64,000 nucleotides of DNA from Eustoma russellianum (Eukaryota > Streptophyta > Magnoliopsida > Gentianales > Gentianaceae). The position numbers and the translations under genes are program-made. A model generated the notes under the pieces. The model had not been told where the DNA came from. It did not search any database and saw only the letters and a program-made list of their open reading frames with translations. Location of the stretch: NCBI GenBank assembly GCA_036186865.1, contig AP025043.1, forward strand, positions 31,927,236 through 31,991,235, in the 5' to 3' direction. Below, piece after piece: positions 34,342 to 45,586 of the stretch (the stretch's first letter is position 1; every line of letters begins with the position of its first letter).

Positions 34342-34848
34342 GTGAAAGTCATCCGGGAAAGACTCAAGGCGGCTCAGGATCGCAACAAGAGTTGGACAGA
34401 TTCCAAACGACGACCATTGGAATTTAAGGTGGGTGAAAAAGTCTATTTGAGGGTATCACCTACAAAGGGTGTTATGAGGTTTGGAGTAAAAGGCAAGCTA
34501 AAGCCTCGTTTTATTGGTCCTTACGAAATACTTGAGAAGGTGGGAGCCTTGGCATATAGGTTAGCATTACCTCCGGTATTGGTGCAAGTTCACAACGTAT
34601 TCCATGTTTCACAATTGAAGAAGTACGTGACGGATCCAAGTCATGTACTTGAGGCACAACCCTTGGAACTCAAAGATGATGTTACTTATGAAGAGATACC
34701 GGTGAAGATAATAGACCGGAAGGACCAAGTTTTAAGGAAACGAGTGATGCCTTATGTGAAAGTTCAGTGGAGCAACCACACGGAACGCGAGGCCACTTGG
34801 GAACTCGAAGGACAGATGCGGGAGAAGTATCCTCAACTCTTTAATTAA
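34342..34848 (+). CDS. Copy a: integrase C-terminus plus chromodomain, open for 168 codons
   Basis: Intact in-frame remnant beginning MKVIRERL. It contains KVYLRVSPTKGVMRFGVKGK, the GPY motif (RFIGPYEIL, about residue 55) of chromovirus integrases, the VHNVFHVSQLKKYV linker and a Tekay-like chromodomain over the last 55 residues (VKVQWSNH, EATWELE). Chromodomains steer integration to chromatin. It lacks an upstream integrase core, so it is a remnant rather than a functional gene. The only sizeable clean frame in this complex. Confidence 0.8.
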   Translation: MKVIRERLKAAQDRNKSWTDSKRRPLEFKVGEKVYLRVSPTKGVMRFGVKGKLKPRFIGPYEILEKVGALAYRLALPPVLVQVHNVFHVSQLKKYVTDPSHVLEAQPLELKDDVTYEEIPVKIIDRKDQVLRKRVMPYVKVQWSNHTEREATWELEGQMREKYPQLFN

Positions 34849-34880
34849 GGTACGTAAGTTTCGAGGACGAAACTTTTTGT

Positions 34881-34892
34881 AAGGGGGTGGAA
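34881..34892 (+). other. Gypsy complex 2 polypurine tract
   Basis: AAGGGGGTGGAA immediately before the LTR start TGTCATACC at 34893; same as the tract at 48297-48312 of element 3. Confidence 0.9.
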
Positions 34893-35837
34893 TGTCATAC
34901 CCCGTGACTTTTAAGCGCGACTTCCAATACTTAAAAGTCAACCTTAAATGAAACTTAATTAATTTTGTAGGTTATGAGACTTAGTTACATAAAGTATAGA
35001 AGAACAAGAGAAAGGGGATAAAATTAGAATTAAAGGTAATTAATGGAAATTACCAAAATAGTCCCTACTAAGAGATAGGGGAGTTACACAACACTTAGTA
35101 TAACTCCCCCATCAGCCTAAGGGGTCGGTTAAAACAGGGAAAAAGGGGAGGAAAACCGCCAGAGAGAAAAGAAAAGGAGAAAAGGAGAGAAGAAGAAGAG
35201 AAGAAGAAGAAGAAGAAAAGGGAGAAAGAGCGACCAACCTAGATGCAATCCTCATCGAAATTCTGCAGTGGATTCGTAAGCCTAACTAGAAACAAAGGCA
35301 AGTAATATTTCTATACACTTTACGCAAATTTTGCTACCTTAGGCCCTATGTTCATACAAAAAAAACTTGGATCACACATTAGTATCTTTGGTTTGCTTAT
35401 GTTAAATGTTTTACTATATGTAATTGTTGTTGCTGTTGATTGAGTAAAGCTATGTTCTTTGGGCCAATATTTGAAATTGTTATGTTGTGTTCTTCGTTGT
35501 TAAATATGCCCATAAGAATTATGTACGTAATGTGTTTATTGTCTTGATATAAGTTTGTAAGTTTTGTAATTACACCTTAGTCGTTTTGAGAGTGTTTGCA
35601 AGGGGTGAAGGATGGATGTTGGCTTGGTTGTAGACTCGTTGTGTTGGAAGGTGTGAAGATATCTAGAGAAGCTTGTGGATGATAGAAGGTTTAGAGTGGA
35701 TACTAGTTTGCATGTTAAAGAATCAAATCATGATAGTTGTGTGTTAAGCATGATGAATCAAGGTGCTAAGATTGATCTTGAGGTGTTGAACATGAGAGGG
35801 GTTGAAGGAGGAAGGAGATGGGAGGAAGTTACTGCAG

Positions 35838-36105
35838 AAAAAACTGTAGTATTGAACCGTCAGAACACTTCGAACACCTACATTAGGCGCTCCAAGTCAC
35901 ATTAGGTGCCTAATGTAGGCGTTCAATGTGTCCCAGAGCATCCCCGTACACTTCGAACACCTACATTAGGCGCTTCATGTCACATTAGGCGCTTCACGTA
36001 GGCATTCGATGTGTATGGCACATTCCCGAACACTTCGAACGCCTAGTATAGGCGCTCCATGTCCACATTAGGCGCTCCATGTAGCGTTCGAAGTATACTG
36101 GAAGT
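35838..36105 (+). repeat. Hairpin array, middle LTR
   Basis: Three to four GAACnCCTACATTAGGCGC and inverse units in reverse orientation relative to 3225-3620. More degenerate than in element 3. Confidence 0.85.
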
Positions 36106-36834
36106 CTTTTTGACTCTTTAGGCACCCTATGTATGTGTAGTAACTCTATACACTTCTTTTGAACATAAAATGCAAGGGTATTTGAGGTGTAATTGACGAA
36201 TAGATGGTAAGTTTGACTAAGTAAGAATAAGATTGAACCCCAAGTGAATTAGTGAGACGAACGGACTTGGAAAGATACGAACAGAGAGTGTTTGAGGTGC
36301 AAGACCGTATACTTGATATATAAGATGTGTGTGAGATACCTCTATTCTTAACCATTGCTCATAAATTACAAGTGTTTTGAAAGTGTGCTTGAGTTGTAAA
36401 CATTAAGTGTTAATGAGTAAAGTTATGTATGAATCCAAAGAAAGTTAGCAATATGAAAGGACACAAAGTGGTACGAAAAGGGTATGTTTGAGGAAGTATG
36501 AACGAGCAAGGTTAAGTGTGAACTGGAGATGATTTTGTAATACGAAAGGACATGAAATGGTATGAGGAGGATGTGATAGAGGTCCAGGACTTTGTACTTG
36601 ATATGTAAAGTGTGTGTGCATGTCTACACGTTTGATATGATGTTACATGAGCATTCTGCATCATGACATCAACACTTTGCATTTCTACATGAGTTTTGGT
36701 TTGCGAAAAGAATACGAGTTTGAAAAGAAGATTAAAGTTTTCGAAAAGCAACTATCGCTGCTGGTTGATCGTAGGGTATAAAAGTCACGCCTGCGAAAGC
36801 AGGGTATAAAAGCGTGATCTGTGAATCAACAGCA

Positions 36835-37075
36835 GGGTATAAAGTATTTTATGGGGTCGTGGACCTATCAGCACGGAAAATAAAGTTATTTTATTGGGTC
36901 GCGGACCTTTCAGCACGGGGCATAAAGTTATATGTAATGGCGTCGTGGACCTTTCAGCACGGGGTATAAAGTTATATGTTATGGGGCCGTGGACCTTTCA
37001 GCACGGGGTATAAAGTTATATATTATGGGGTCATGGACCTTTCAGCACAGGGTATAAAGTTCTGTTTGATGTGGA
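36835..37075 (+). repeat. 42-bp minisatellite, middle LTR, five units
   Basis: Five units built on GTGGACCTTTCAGCACGG with GGTATAAAGTTATAT spacers; sense-strand form of the array at 2088-2390. Confidence 0.9.
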
Positions 37076-37532
37076 CTGATCACCCACAGGGTATAAAGTT
37101 CTGCTACGCGAAGAATATGATAAGAAAAAGTATTATGAAAAGTTTTGTGAAATGACATGCATGACATGTTTACGAAAGAAGACATATGCATGGGTGTTGT
37201 GTGTGGTTTCGAAGAAGTACATGCATCATGTTACACGAAGCATAAGATTTGACATGCAAGAAATGTTACTAGCATATGTTCTATTTATGTTGTATGTTTG
37301 GCTCTACATGTGTTGGTTTCATTTTGTGTGTTAATTACGGGGCTTATATGGATTTCATGACTTGTTATAAAGATGTTATTTGCCAACCCAAGCGCCTTAT
37401 TTTGGGCATTGATTTATATATTGGTGACTCGTCGTGTGTGATCTCGTAAGGTGTATAGACGGGTTACTTGCTGGCGATGTTTTCGCTAAGAACAATTACT
37501 CTATCTGCTTTTCAGGTTAGCCAAAGTACAAG

Positions 37533-37586
37533 ATGATTTTCGTAGAAGATATCGGCGAGTGGGCTCATTGGGACAATAGTCACTAA
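37533..37586 (+). other. Short acidic reading frame near the LTR end, copy 3
   Basis: Same 17 codons as 31337-31390, lying after the acceptor-like site that ends at 37515. Confidence 0.4.
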
Positions 37587-37866
37587 AATGGACAGGCTTA
37601 CAGTTCTTATCCTTTAGTTGCGGGAGTTACTGTTAACACTTTGTGTTGAAGGATACTTTAGACACTCTCCCTGACACGTTTTATTTCCGCTGTGTTTCTG
37701 TTGGTTACATTGATGTTAGTGAAGTTTTTAATTCTACGACGTTTCCGCTGATTTATCTTACGTCATAAATGACGTGTGCTTGATCTGCTTTGATGCTTCG
37801 TAGTTCTCGTAGTAGGCTACGGCGGGTGCACTGGTTCCGATGACAGTTTCGGACCAGGGAGCTACA

Positions 37867-40219
37867 GGTGGTATCAGAGCCCAGGCTTCAGATCTATCTC
37901 GGAAACTTAGGTTAATGATCTTTTAGCAATTTAAGATATGATTTTTCCTTAAGTTTGATCCTTAGGTATAAGTGCTGATTATCTAGAGCCTAAGTATGAT
38001 TTGGGTTGGGTGTGTGCGAGCGCGTATATCATTTAACTTTCTATAATAATTTTAATTTTGGACCCGACCGATCTCTTGGATACAACTTTGTGATGCCTTT
38101 CTGAAGTATTACGTGTCTGAGACAGCGATCTTAGACAAGATAAGGGCGTTCGACGGGCTAAAACAGAGTCGGATGATAATGTCGGAGTATGCCGACCATG
38201 TCCATGCTTTGGGTAAGTTCGCCCCTGCGATTATGCTGGATAATCGCTTAGAGATGACGAAGTTCAAGCGAGGTTTGGACTCAAGAATTCAGTCAGCAAT
38301 TGTAAGCACATGGATGAGAACCAACGAGGACATGATGGATGCGTGCTTCTGCGTCGAGAGTGATTTCCGTAGAATGGTGGCAAGAGAGGCCGATGCAGGA
38401 TACTCTGAAAAAGGTAAGAGGTTAAGAGAAGAGATTTGAGTTGGTGGCAGGCCAGGACGTTTGGATCAAGATTCAGAAGAGATTCTGGTCAGGAAAATTT
38501 TAGAGACCCCCACCGTAGAACCCAGATGTAAATCAGGCTGTAGGAGTTTTCCGCATTGCAATAAGAGCCATGAGTTGAGTGTGGGAAGTTGGCAAGAGTG
38601 TGTTATCGATGCGGACAGGTAGGTCATCTCGTTAGAGATTGTCCTGAGATGAGAAAGAATGCTCTGGGGGAAGCGGCTCAGCAGCCGAAGACGAATGTCT
38701 GCGTCAATGTCATGATTGGCATGGATATTTGGAAAGTCGTCGATGTGGTATGAGGTACAATTTTAGTGAACAAGATATTTGCCAATGTTCTTTTAATAGC
38801 GGCGTGAACCCCTCTTTTGTGACAAAGGGATTTGTTAAGCGCCTTTGTGGTTCACCAGAATAGTTGGAGATTTCGTACTGTGTCCAAGCGTCCAAGATCA
38901 AATTATGATTTCACACCAACATTGACTATCGATTAAAACCAGTGACAGTTAAGAATTCTGTGATGGAAGATATAATCTTCCAAGGGGATTGCTGTTGATT
39001 TGAAGGAAGTTGAACTTATTACCAAGTGGTCTAGATCTACGAATGACATCGAAGTTGGCGTTTCTTGGGTCTAGCTAGTTATTATAGGAAGTTTGTCGAG
39101 GGATTCTCGACAATAGCGATGTTCCTCAATTGCCTTACTCAAAAGAAGTCCAAGTTTGAGTGAACGGCAGAATGCGAGAAAAGCTTCATGGAGCTTAAGA
39201 GGAGGTTAACCATAGCTCCAGTATTGGCTCAACCTTCTGGTACTGATGGGTTTATGATATGTGGTGATGTGTTGAAAAACAGTCTAGGTACGTAAACTGT
39301 AGGTAAGTTATGAATTTCCAAGCAAATTGAGTTTAGCTGATACTTCACTTGTAGACTGTGTTTGGATGCAATACGAATGAGTTATCGCCTATGCCTCAGG
39401 ACATCTAAACATGAGACAGCTAAGAGGGTTGGAACTACAAAAGGATTACGGCTTAACCATTAATTACCATCCAGGAAAAGCTAATAAAGTGGCCAATGTA
39501 TTAAAAGAAAAATCTAACCATGCGCGACAGTCACCACTTGAGAGAGAAATAGAACAATTTAACTTGGTTTCTGTTGACTCTATAGTAATGTTTGCATCAT
39601 TGACCGTCACCCCAAGTTTGATGGATTGGTTGAAAGAATCTCAAAAGAAGAATAAGACTGTGGGTGATATTGCTGGGAAACTGAGGTATAGTCAGATTGA
39701 TGGATTTCAGACCAAGGTGGACGGGAACTTATGTTAGAGGAAAAATGTGTGTACATGATTTAGATGAGCTAAGAAAAGAAATTTTACAAGGGGGCTTACA
39801 GCTCAAGGTTATCAATAAATCATGGTAGCACCAGAATGTACAAGGATCGCTAACAATATTATTGGTGGTGTAAGATGAAGAGACATATTGCAGAGTTCAT
39901 TGGAAGATGTCTGGTGTGTCAGTAAGTTGAGACTGAACACCAACAACCTAGGGGATTAGTGATGCCATTGGAGCTTCCAGGGTAGAGATAGGAACTTATT
40001 ACTATGGACTTTGTGATTGATTACCGAAAACAAGAGGTGGATATAACATGATTTTGGTGATTGTGGATCGATCGACCAATCTGCACAATTTCTATCGGCC
40101 TCGAGGGAAGTATCTCTCGGAAGTTGGTAAATTTAGATATGGATAACATTGTCATCCTACACGGTGTTCCAATAAGTATAGTGTCTGACTGAGACCAACG
40201 GTTCACCTCCAAGCTCTGG
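37867..40219 (+). pseudogene. Gypsy complex 2 copy b: second RT-less internal region
   Basis: Near duplicate of 31670-34025: primer site 37869-37881, truncated gag (open at 38113-38439), protease fused to late RT, RNase H with the 67-nt candidate intron at 39288-39354, and RNase H C-terminal open stretch 39411-39737. It stops abruptly in integrase near 40219 and joins the last 45 or so bases of an LTR. All shared deletions of copy a are present. Non-functional. Confidence 0.88.
39288..39354 (+). other. Candidate intron inside RNase H, copy b (67 nt)
   Basis: GTACGTAA start, GCTGATAC branch-like motif, CACTTGTAG end; same place and length as copy a. Confidence 0.7.
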
Positions 40220-40265
40220 CTACGGCGAATGCACTGGTTCCGATGACAGTTTCGGGCCGGGGCGC
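40220..40265 (+). repeat. LTR end scrap closing gypsy complex 2
   Basis: GGTTCCGATGACAGTTTCGG followed by GCCGGGGCGCTATA: the final bases of the LTR fused to integrase sequence, implying a deletion of the rest of integrase and nearly all of the 3' LTR. 40266-40326 holds nothing recognisable. Confidence 0.75.
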
Positions 40266-40326
40266 TATATATAAGTAGAGGCCTAGCTGACCTCTGTGAT
40301 CGCTAAGGAAAAAATTTAGAAGTCCT

Positions 40327-42718
40327 TGTTGAGAAATCGGGGTTTGAGTGATTTGAAAATGCATGATTTAAATGTTAGGTGTTTACGAAATGCATGAAAT
40401 AAGTGTTACTTGATATATGCACGTGATAAAAATGATTTACATGTTTATTTATAATTTTGTCATACTAATGTGCCATGAAGCATTAAGACTTACATCATAT
40501 AGCAAACATTTGTTGTCTTCATACTATTTTCAGGTGTCATAATTAATGAACTAAACTAGTTCATTAAGTGAAGTGCTTAAGGAAATGAACTAACCAGTTC
40601 ATTTAATGAAGACATATTTGGACAAAGCTATTTGGCAACAAATTTGGAATGGAAAGTTCCCTTTCCAAACTGATATACACGCCACATACATATACATATT
40701 ATATATCCATATTGTTTACGACAAACTATATACTTATATTCCGAGGTTTCACCGACTCGTTATATACACCTCATATCTATGAAGATCTACAAGTCTCATA
40801 TCATATATTACAAGTCATATTGCCATTCAATCTCAGCCATTGGAGTTGAATGTACATCTTATTTTATGTATATTATGTGTGACATAAAATATATTACATG
40901 TCTAAGAAGTTTTAGATTAATCGGAGAAAAATCGCGTAATTGACGAAAGTCAAAAATTCAGTTTTCCACACCTCTTCATACATGGGACGGTTTTGGTGTG
41001 TATGTAACATGTATCTAGACACTTTTTATACATTCAAAATATATTAGAGTGTTCTAGAAAAATCAATCTAGGGTTGATTGCAATTTACCATGTGTGTGAA
41101 GATTATGCATCATTATGTGACAAATATTCAAAAGATAATTTCAGCACATGCAGCTGAGGTGTGACACGCCATTTTAGCCTTCTTGGAGCCTAGGTGGAGC
41201 TTGTTTGGCATTTTAATTGGTGGAGGATAAGCCGCACATGATTAGTAACATTGAAGAGGGCAAAACACACAAGGAAACAATTCAAAATAAAACACGTGCT
41301 GAAAAATTATTCAGCACATGTATACTGGCCGACTTTTAAATTGAATCTTGCACCAATTTTCTTCCAAAAATGGTGGGAGAATCATATCACGATTAATTGG
41401 TAATTAACAACCTTGATTTTAAGCATGTGTTTCATATTTTTTGATTGGATGTCCAGCTATTTTATGGAGTGCCAAGGTGGATGAGCAATGGCCTAACAAG
41501 AAGTAACAATTAGGCGAATACAAGTCATTCGTCCAATCGTATTACGCCAAGTAAGCAAGGGTATGTCACCATTTATACAAAGAAATCTTCCAAGGGTATT
41601 CAAGACAATTTTCAAGGAAGACTAGAACCCTAGTGGGCGGCCAACTAACTATAAAAAGAGGGCAAGATGATTCAAGCAAGGCTAAGTCAAACTTCATATT
41701 CATTCAAGATCAAGCAAGACTACTCTCTTCTTCTCTTATTCTTTTCTCTTGCTCTTAGATTAATCCTATCATTCTTATATTCCATATACTATATAGGTTT
41801 TGTTCATAGAATGCACATACATTCATCTCTTTTAAAAGGTTGATCAAGGTATGATCAAACCTTCATTTGTTCGGTGGTGGTGTTCGTGTTGTTGTGTTTG
41901 TTCGTTTGATTGTAAAATGGTGGAGTTAGTATTTAAATCTAGTCACCCTTGTGTTAAGGTGCTTTTTTTAATTAGTGAATACCGAGAAAGGTGTCTTCAA
42001 AGACTGGAGTAGGTTGATTTAACCGAACTAGTATAAAAATCTCGGTGTTATTTACTTTCAGCACTTTTACGTTCAGTTTCCAGTTTTCTGTATCGTTTTC
42101 ATACTCACAAGACAAATAGCAAACGTTTTCCAAAAATCATAAAATTTTGCAGAAACATAGCCACATGTCCTAGATTTCATTTGGGACAAGTTTCATCATA
42201 TTTGGATAAGTATAAGTCAGTCAAATGTTCGTAGTTCTTAGACTAGTGCAATCTTATTCTCAGATTTGCAAAGGTTGAGAACATAAACGTGGTTGATATT
42301 CTTACCAAGAGAATTTTGAACAACTATTTTAACCCTTTAAAATTAACATCTTAAGGTTCATACCGTAAAATGTTTAGGTTATTTAGAGTTGTCAATTAAT
42401 AGGAATACATTTTTCATTTCGGTGCACAGTTTCTGGCAGATTGACGCAATCTGTGCAAAAACCGTTTTTCAAGGGGTTGAACTTAGAGTTTTAATCTGAC
42501 TTTTTGTGAGACATTAACAACATCTGAGAGCATATTGTCACCAAGTTTCATAATTTTTGGAGGTCTACAACCTGGTCAACTAGTTAATTCAAATCAAGAT
42601 CTTAAAATAAAAACTGTTTTCAGAAGTGATTTCTTTGGTCTAAAAACTTTTGAAAACCGAATTTTCCGCACTCACTATTCAACCCTCCCCCTTCTATTGG
42701 TGCTATACAGGTCCTACA
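40327..42718 (+). repeat. SIRE-2 copia 5' LTR (2392 bp)
   Basis: Starts TGTTGAGAAATCGGGG and ends GCTATACAGGTCCTACA, two bases before a primer site. The most complete copy of this LTR in the window. It includes the U3 inverted repeats near 40543-40607, the TATA box at 41650-41658 and a stretch at 42185-42240 that shows the undisturbed version of the sequence into which gypsy element 3 inserted. Confidence 0.9.
41650..41658 (+). promoter_or_regulatory. SIRE-2 5' LTR TATA box
   Basis: TATAAAAAG after CCAACTAAC and before AGGGCAAG; conserved in four LTR copies, so the transcript probably starts about 30 bp downstream. Confidence 0.7.
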
Positions 42719-42720
42719 AG

Positions 42721-42732
42721 TGGTATCAGAGC
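42721..42732 (+). other. SIRE-2 primer binding site
   Basis: TGGTATCAGAGC two bases after the LTR end; complementary to initiator-Met tRNA. Confidence 0.9.
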
Positions 42733-42774
42733 GCAGGCACACTCACTACAAGAAGATTCAACGTTCTTTGTGAG

Positions 42775-43790
42775 ATGGCATCCACTAGCCACAAGACCGA
42801 GCAAAAAGATATGTCAAGCCAAAGGCCTCCTCGTTTCGACGGTGAGTCTTTTATACAATAGAAACTTCATATGAAACTTTTCCTTATGGCTATTGATATA
42901 GACCTTGGTCCATCATACAAGACGGTCCTTTATTCCTTTTAAGTTATCACGGTTGACAGTGTCACTTTAGAAGTCGTAAAGCCGAAACAAGAATACACTA
43001 GTGATGACAAAAAGAAATTAAGTATGAATGTTAGACCCGTGCAACTTCTAAATGGCTTAAGTAAAAGTAAATCAATTTATGTGTCCAATTGTTCTAGTGC
43101 CCAAGAAATGTGGAGAATTCTTGAAATGAAAAATGAAGGTACTAGTCAAGTCAAAGAGTCCAAGATAAACATGTTTATGTCTGCTCTTAAATCCTTCAAG
43201 ATATTACCGAAAGAATCTATTGTTGAAATGTATTTACGTTTGACTAACATTTGTAACTCCTTTGAGTCTCTTGCAAAGGTATTTTCTTCACAGAAAAAGG
43301 TACAAAAGGTACTCAGAAGCCTCCCATCTAAATGGGATCCTAAAGTCACGGCAATTGAAGAAAATAAGGAAACGAAATCGATAAAGATGGAAGAATTAAT
43401 CGGATCGCTAAAGTTATATGAAAACAAACTCACACAAAGAAAATCAGAATCAACGTTAAAACAAGATAAGACTATTGCATTTAAATCAAATGAATAAGTC
43501 TCTACTTCTTCTGACCACGTAGATGATAGTGACACAGAATCGGACAACGAAGATCTAATATTATTAGCTAAAGGTTTGAGAAAATTTACGAGAAAGTCAT
43601 TAGAGAATAAACCTAAGACTGTTTCAACTAAGAGAAATAAAAATAAAAATAACGATAAAGATATAAAGTGCTATAAATGTAGAAAACTTGGACACCTATC
43701 ATATGACTGCGCGAACAAGGACAAACAGACAAACAAAAACCATGACAAGGATTGGACCAAAAATAGACCCATCTCAGAACCTATCATATA
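42775..43790 (+). pseudogene. SIRE-2 gag fragment
   Basis: ATG at 42775 with the same start as SIRE-1 gag (MASTSHKTEQKDMSSQRPPR). A stop appears at about codon 32 where a Trp is expected, and shifts follow. An open stretch 43024-43497 has the UBN2-like gag body (SSAQEMWRILEMKNEGTSQV, KILPKESIVEMY). The zinc knuckle CYKCRKLGHLSYDC is at 43576-43790, with Arg in place of the usual Gly. Immediately after it the sequence jumps into LTR, so protease, integrase and RT are all deleted. Confidence 0.87.
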
Positions 43791-43792
43791 AC

Positions 43793-45586
43793 GACGAAAT
43801 ATGTGTTTCTATCCCGACATTCCACCGACACGTTTTACACATGATAAACAGACATCGACATCACACCATCTTATATACATCATATTTATGAGTATATACA
43901 GGCCTCATGTCATACATTACAAGTCATCTTTCTACAAATATTATATCAACATGTCATGAGTCTATAAACCAAAAATTGTCTTATCGGGTGACTACCGAAC
44001 TTTCACCGACATATCACGTACTTTCCATATAAAGATGGCCAGCCTATATACACTAAAAAATACTCAAAGTTTTCGTCCTCCACATGTCAAATTCAGACCT
44101 AAAGTCATATCATGTTTACATACATCAATCACCTACAATTTAGCCTTAATTTCTGGAAAATTCAAATTCAAGTTTTTGTCACATGAGGGCCTTTTTCAAC
44201 CTCAGTCATTGGAGCTGAATATACATCTTATTTTATGTATATTATGTGTGACATAATATATATTACATGTCTAATAATTTTTAGATTAATCGGAGAAAAA
44301 TCGCGTAATCAACGAAAGTCAAAAATTTAGTTTTCCACACCTCTACATATATTGGACGGTTTTGGTGTGTATGTAACATGTATCTAAACACTTTTTACAC
44401 ATTAAATATATATTGGAGTGTTCTAGAAAAATCAATTTAGCGCTGATTACAATTTATTATGTGTGTGAAAATTGTGCATAATTATGTGATAAATATTCAA
44501 AAGATAATTTTAGCACATGCAGCTGAGGTGTGACACACTATTTCATCCTTCTTGGAGCCTAGGTGGAGCTTGTTTGGAACTTTATTTAGTGAAGGATAAG
44601 CTACACATGGTTGGTGACATTGAAGAGAGCAAGACACACATGGAAACAATTCAAAATAAAACACATGCTGCAAATTATTCAGCATATGTATGCTGGCCGA
44701 TTTTTACATTGAATCTTGCACCAATTTTCTTCCAAAAATTGTGGAGGAATCATATCATGATTAATTTGTAATTAACAACCTTGATTTTAAGCATGTGTTT
44801 CATATTTTTTGATTGAATTTCAAGCTATTTTATGGAGTGCCAAGGTGGATAAGCAATGGCCTATCAAGAAGTGACAACTAGACGAAGACAAGTCATTCGT
44901 CCAATCGTATTGCGCCAAGTAAGCAAGGGTGTGTCACCATGTATACAAAGCAATATTCCAAGGGTATTCAAGACAATTTTTAAGGAAGACTACAACCCTA
45001 GGGGGCGGCCAACCAACTATAAAAAGAGGGCAAGTTGATTCAAGCAAGGCTAAGCCAAAATTCATATTCATTCAAGATCAAGCAAGACTACTTTCTTCTT
45101 CTCTAATTCGTTTCTCTTACTCTTAGCCTCAAGCCTATCATTCTTATATTCTATATATTATATAGTCTTTGTTCATACCACCCACATACGTTCATTTCTT
45201 GTAAAAGGTTGATCAAGGTGTGATCAAACCTTCATTTGTTCGGTGGTGGTGTTCGTGTTGTTGTGTTTGTTCGTTTGATTGTAAAAGGGTGGAGTTGGTG
45301 TTTAACTCCAGTCATCCTTATGTTAAGATGCTATTTTTGATTAGTGGAATACCGAGGAAGGCATCCTCAAAGAATGGAGTAGGTTGATTTAACCGAACCA
45401 GTATAAAAATCTCGGTGTTATTTACTTTTAGCACTTTTACTTTCAGTTTCCAGTTTTCTGCATCGTTTTTATACTCACGTGAAAAATAGAAAACACTTTT
45501 CAAAAACCACAAAATTTTTTAGAAACATAGCCACACATCTTAGCTTTCATTTGGGGCAAGTTTCATCACATTTGAATAAGTATAAC
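43793..45586 (+). repeat. SIRE-2 copia 3' LTR, first part
   Basis: LTR sequence from mid-U3 onward (matching 40735-42215), lacking the first 400 or so bases because of the gag-LTR deletion. Its TATA box is at 45018-45026. Interrupted at 45586 by gypsy element 3 with target duplication ATAAC (45582-45586). Confidence 0.87.
45018..45026 (+). promoter_or_regulatory. SIRE-2 3' LTR TATA box
   Basis: TATAAAAAG in the context CCAACTATAAAAAGAGGGCA, as in the 5' LTR. Confidence 0.65.

Larger units (their letters stand above)
34893..37866 (+). repeat. Middle LTR of gypsy complex 2 (2974 bp; type A U3, shared R/U5)
   Basis: Starts TGTCATACCCCGTGAC like the other type A LTRs. It has the U3 hairpin (35087-35117), a GA-rich leader (35155-35232), the hairpin array, a 100-bp repeat region and the minisatellite. 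From about 37292 it switches to the same R/U5 as 31095-31669 instead of the type A end. It serves as 3' LTR for copy a and 5' LTR for copy b. Confidence 0.88.

Noticed and set aside
44856..45038. Small conserved frame MAYQEVTTRRRQ in copia LTRs (also 4795-5067 and 29030-29536, minus strand)
   Set aside because: It recurs only because the LTR recurs, lies mostly upstream of the TATA box, and its C-terminal part shifts frame between copies.
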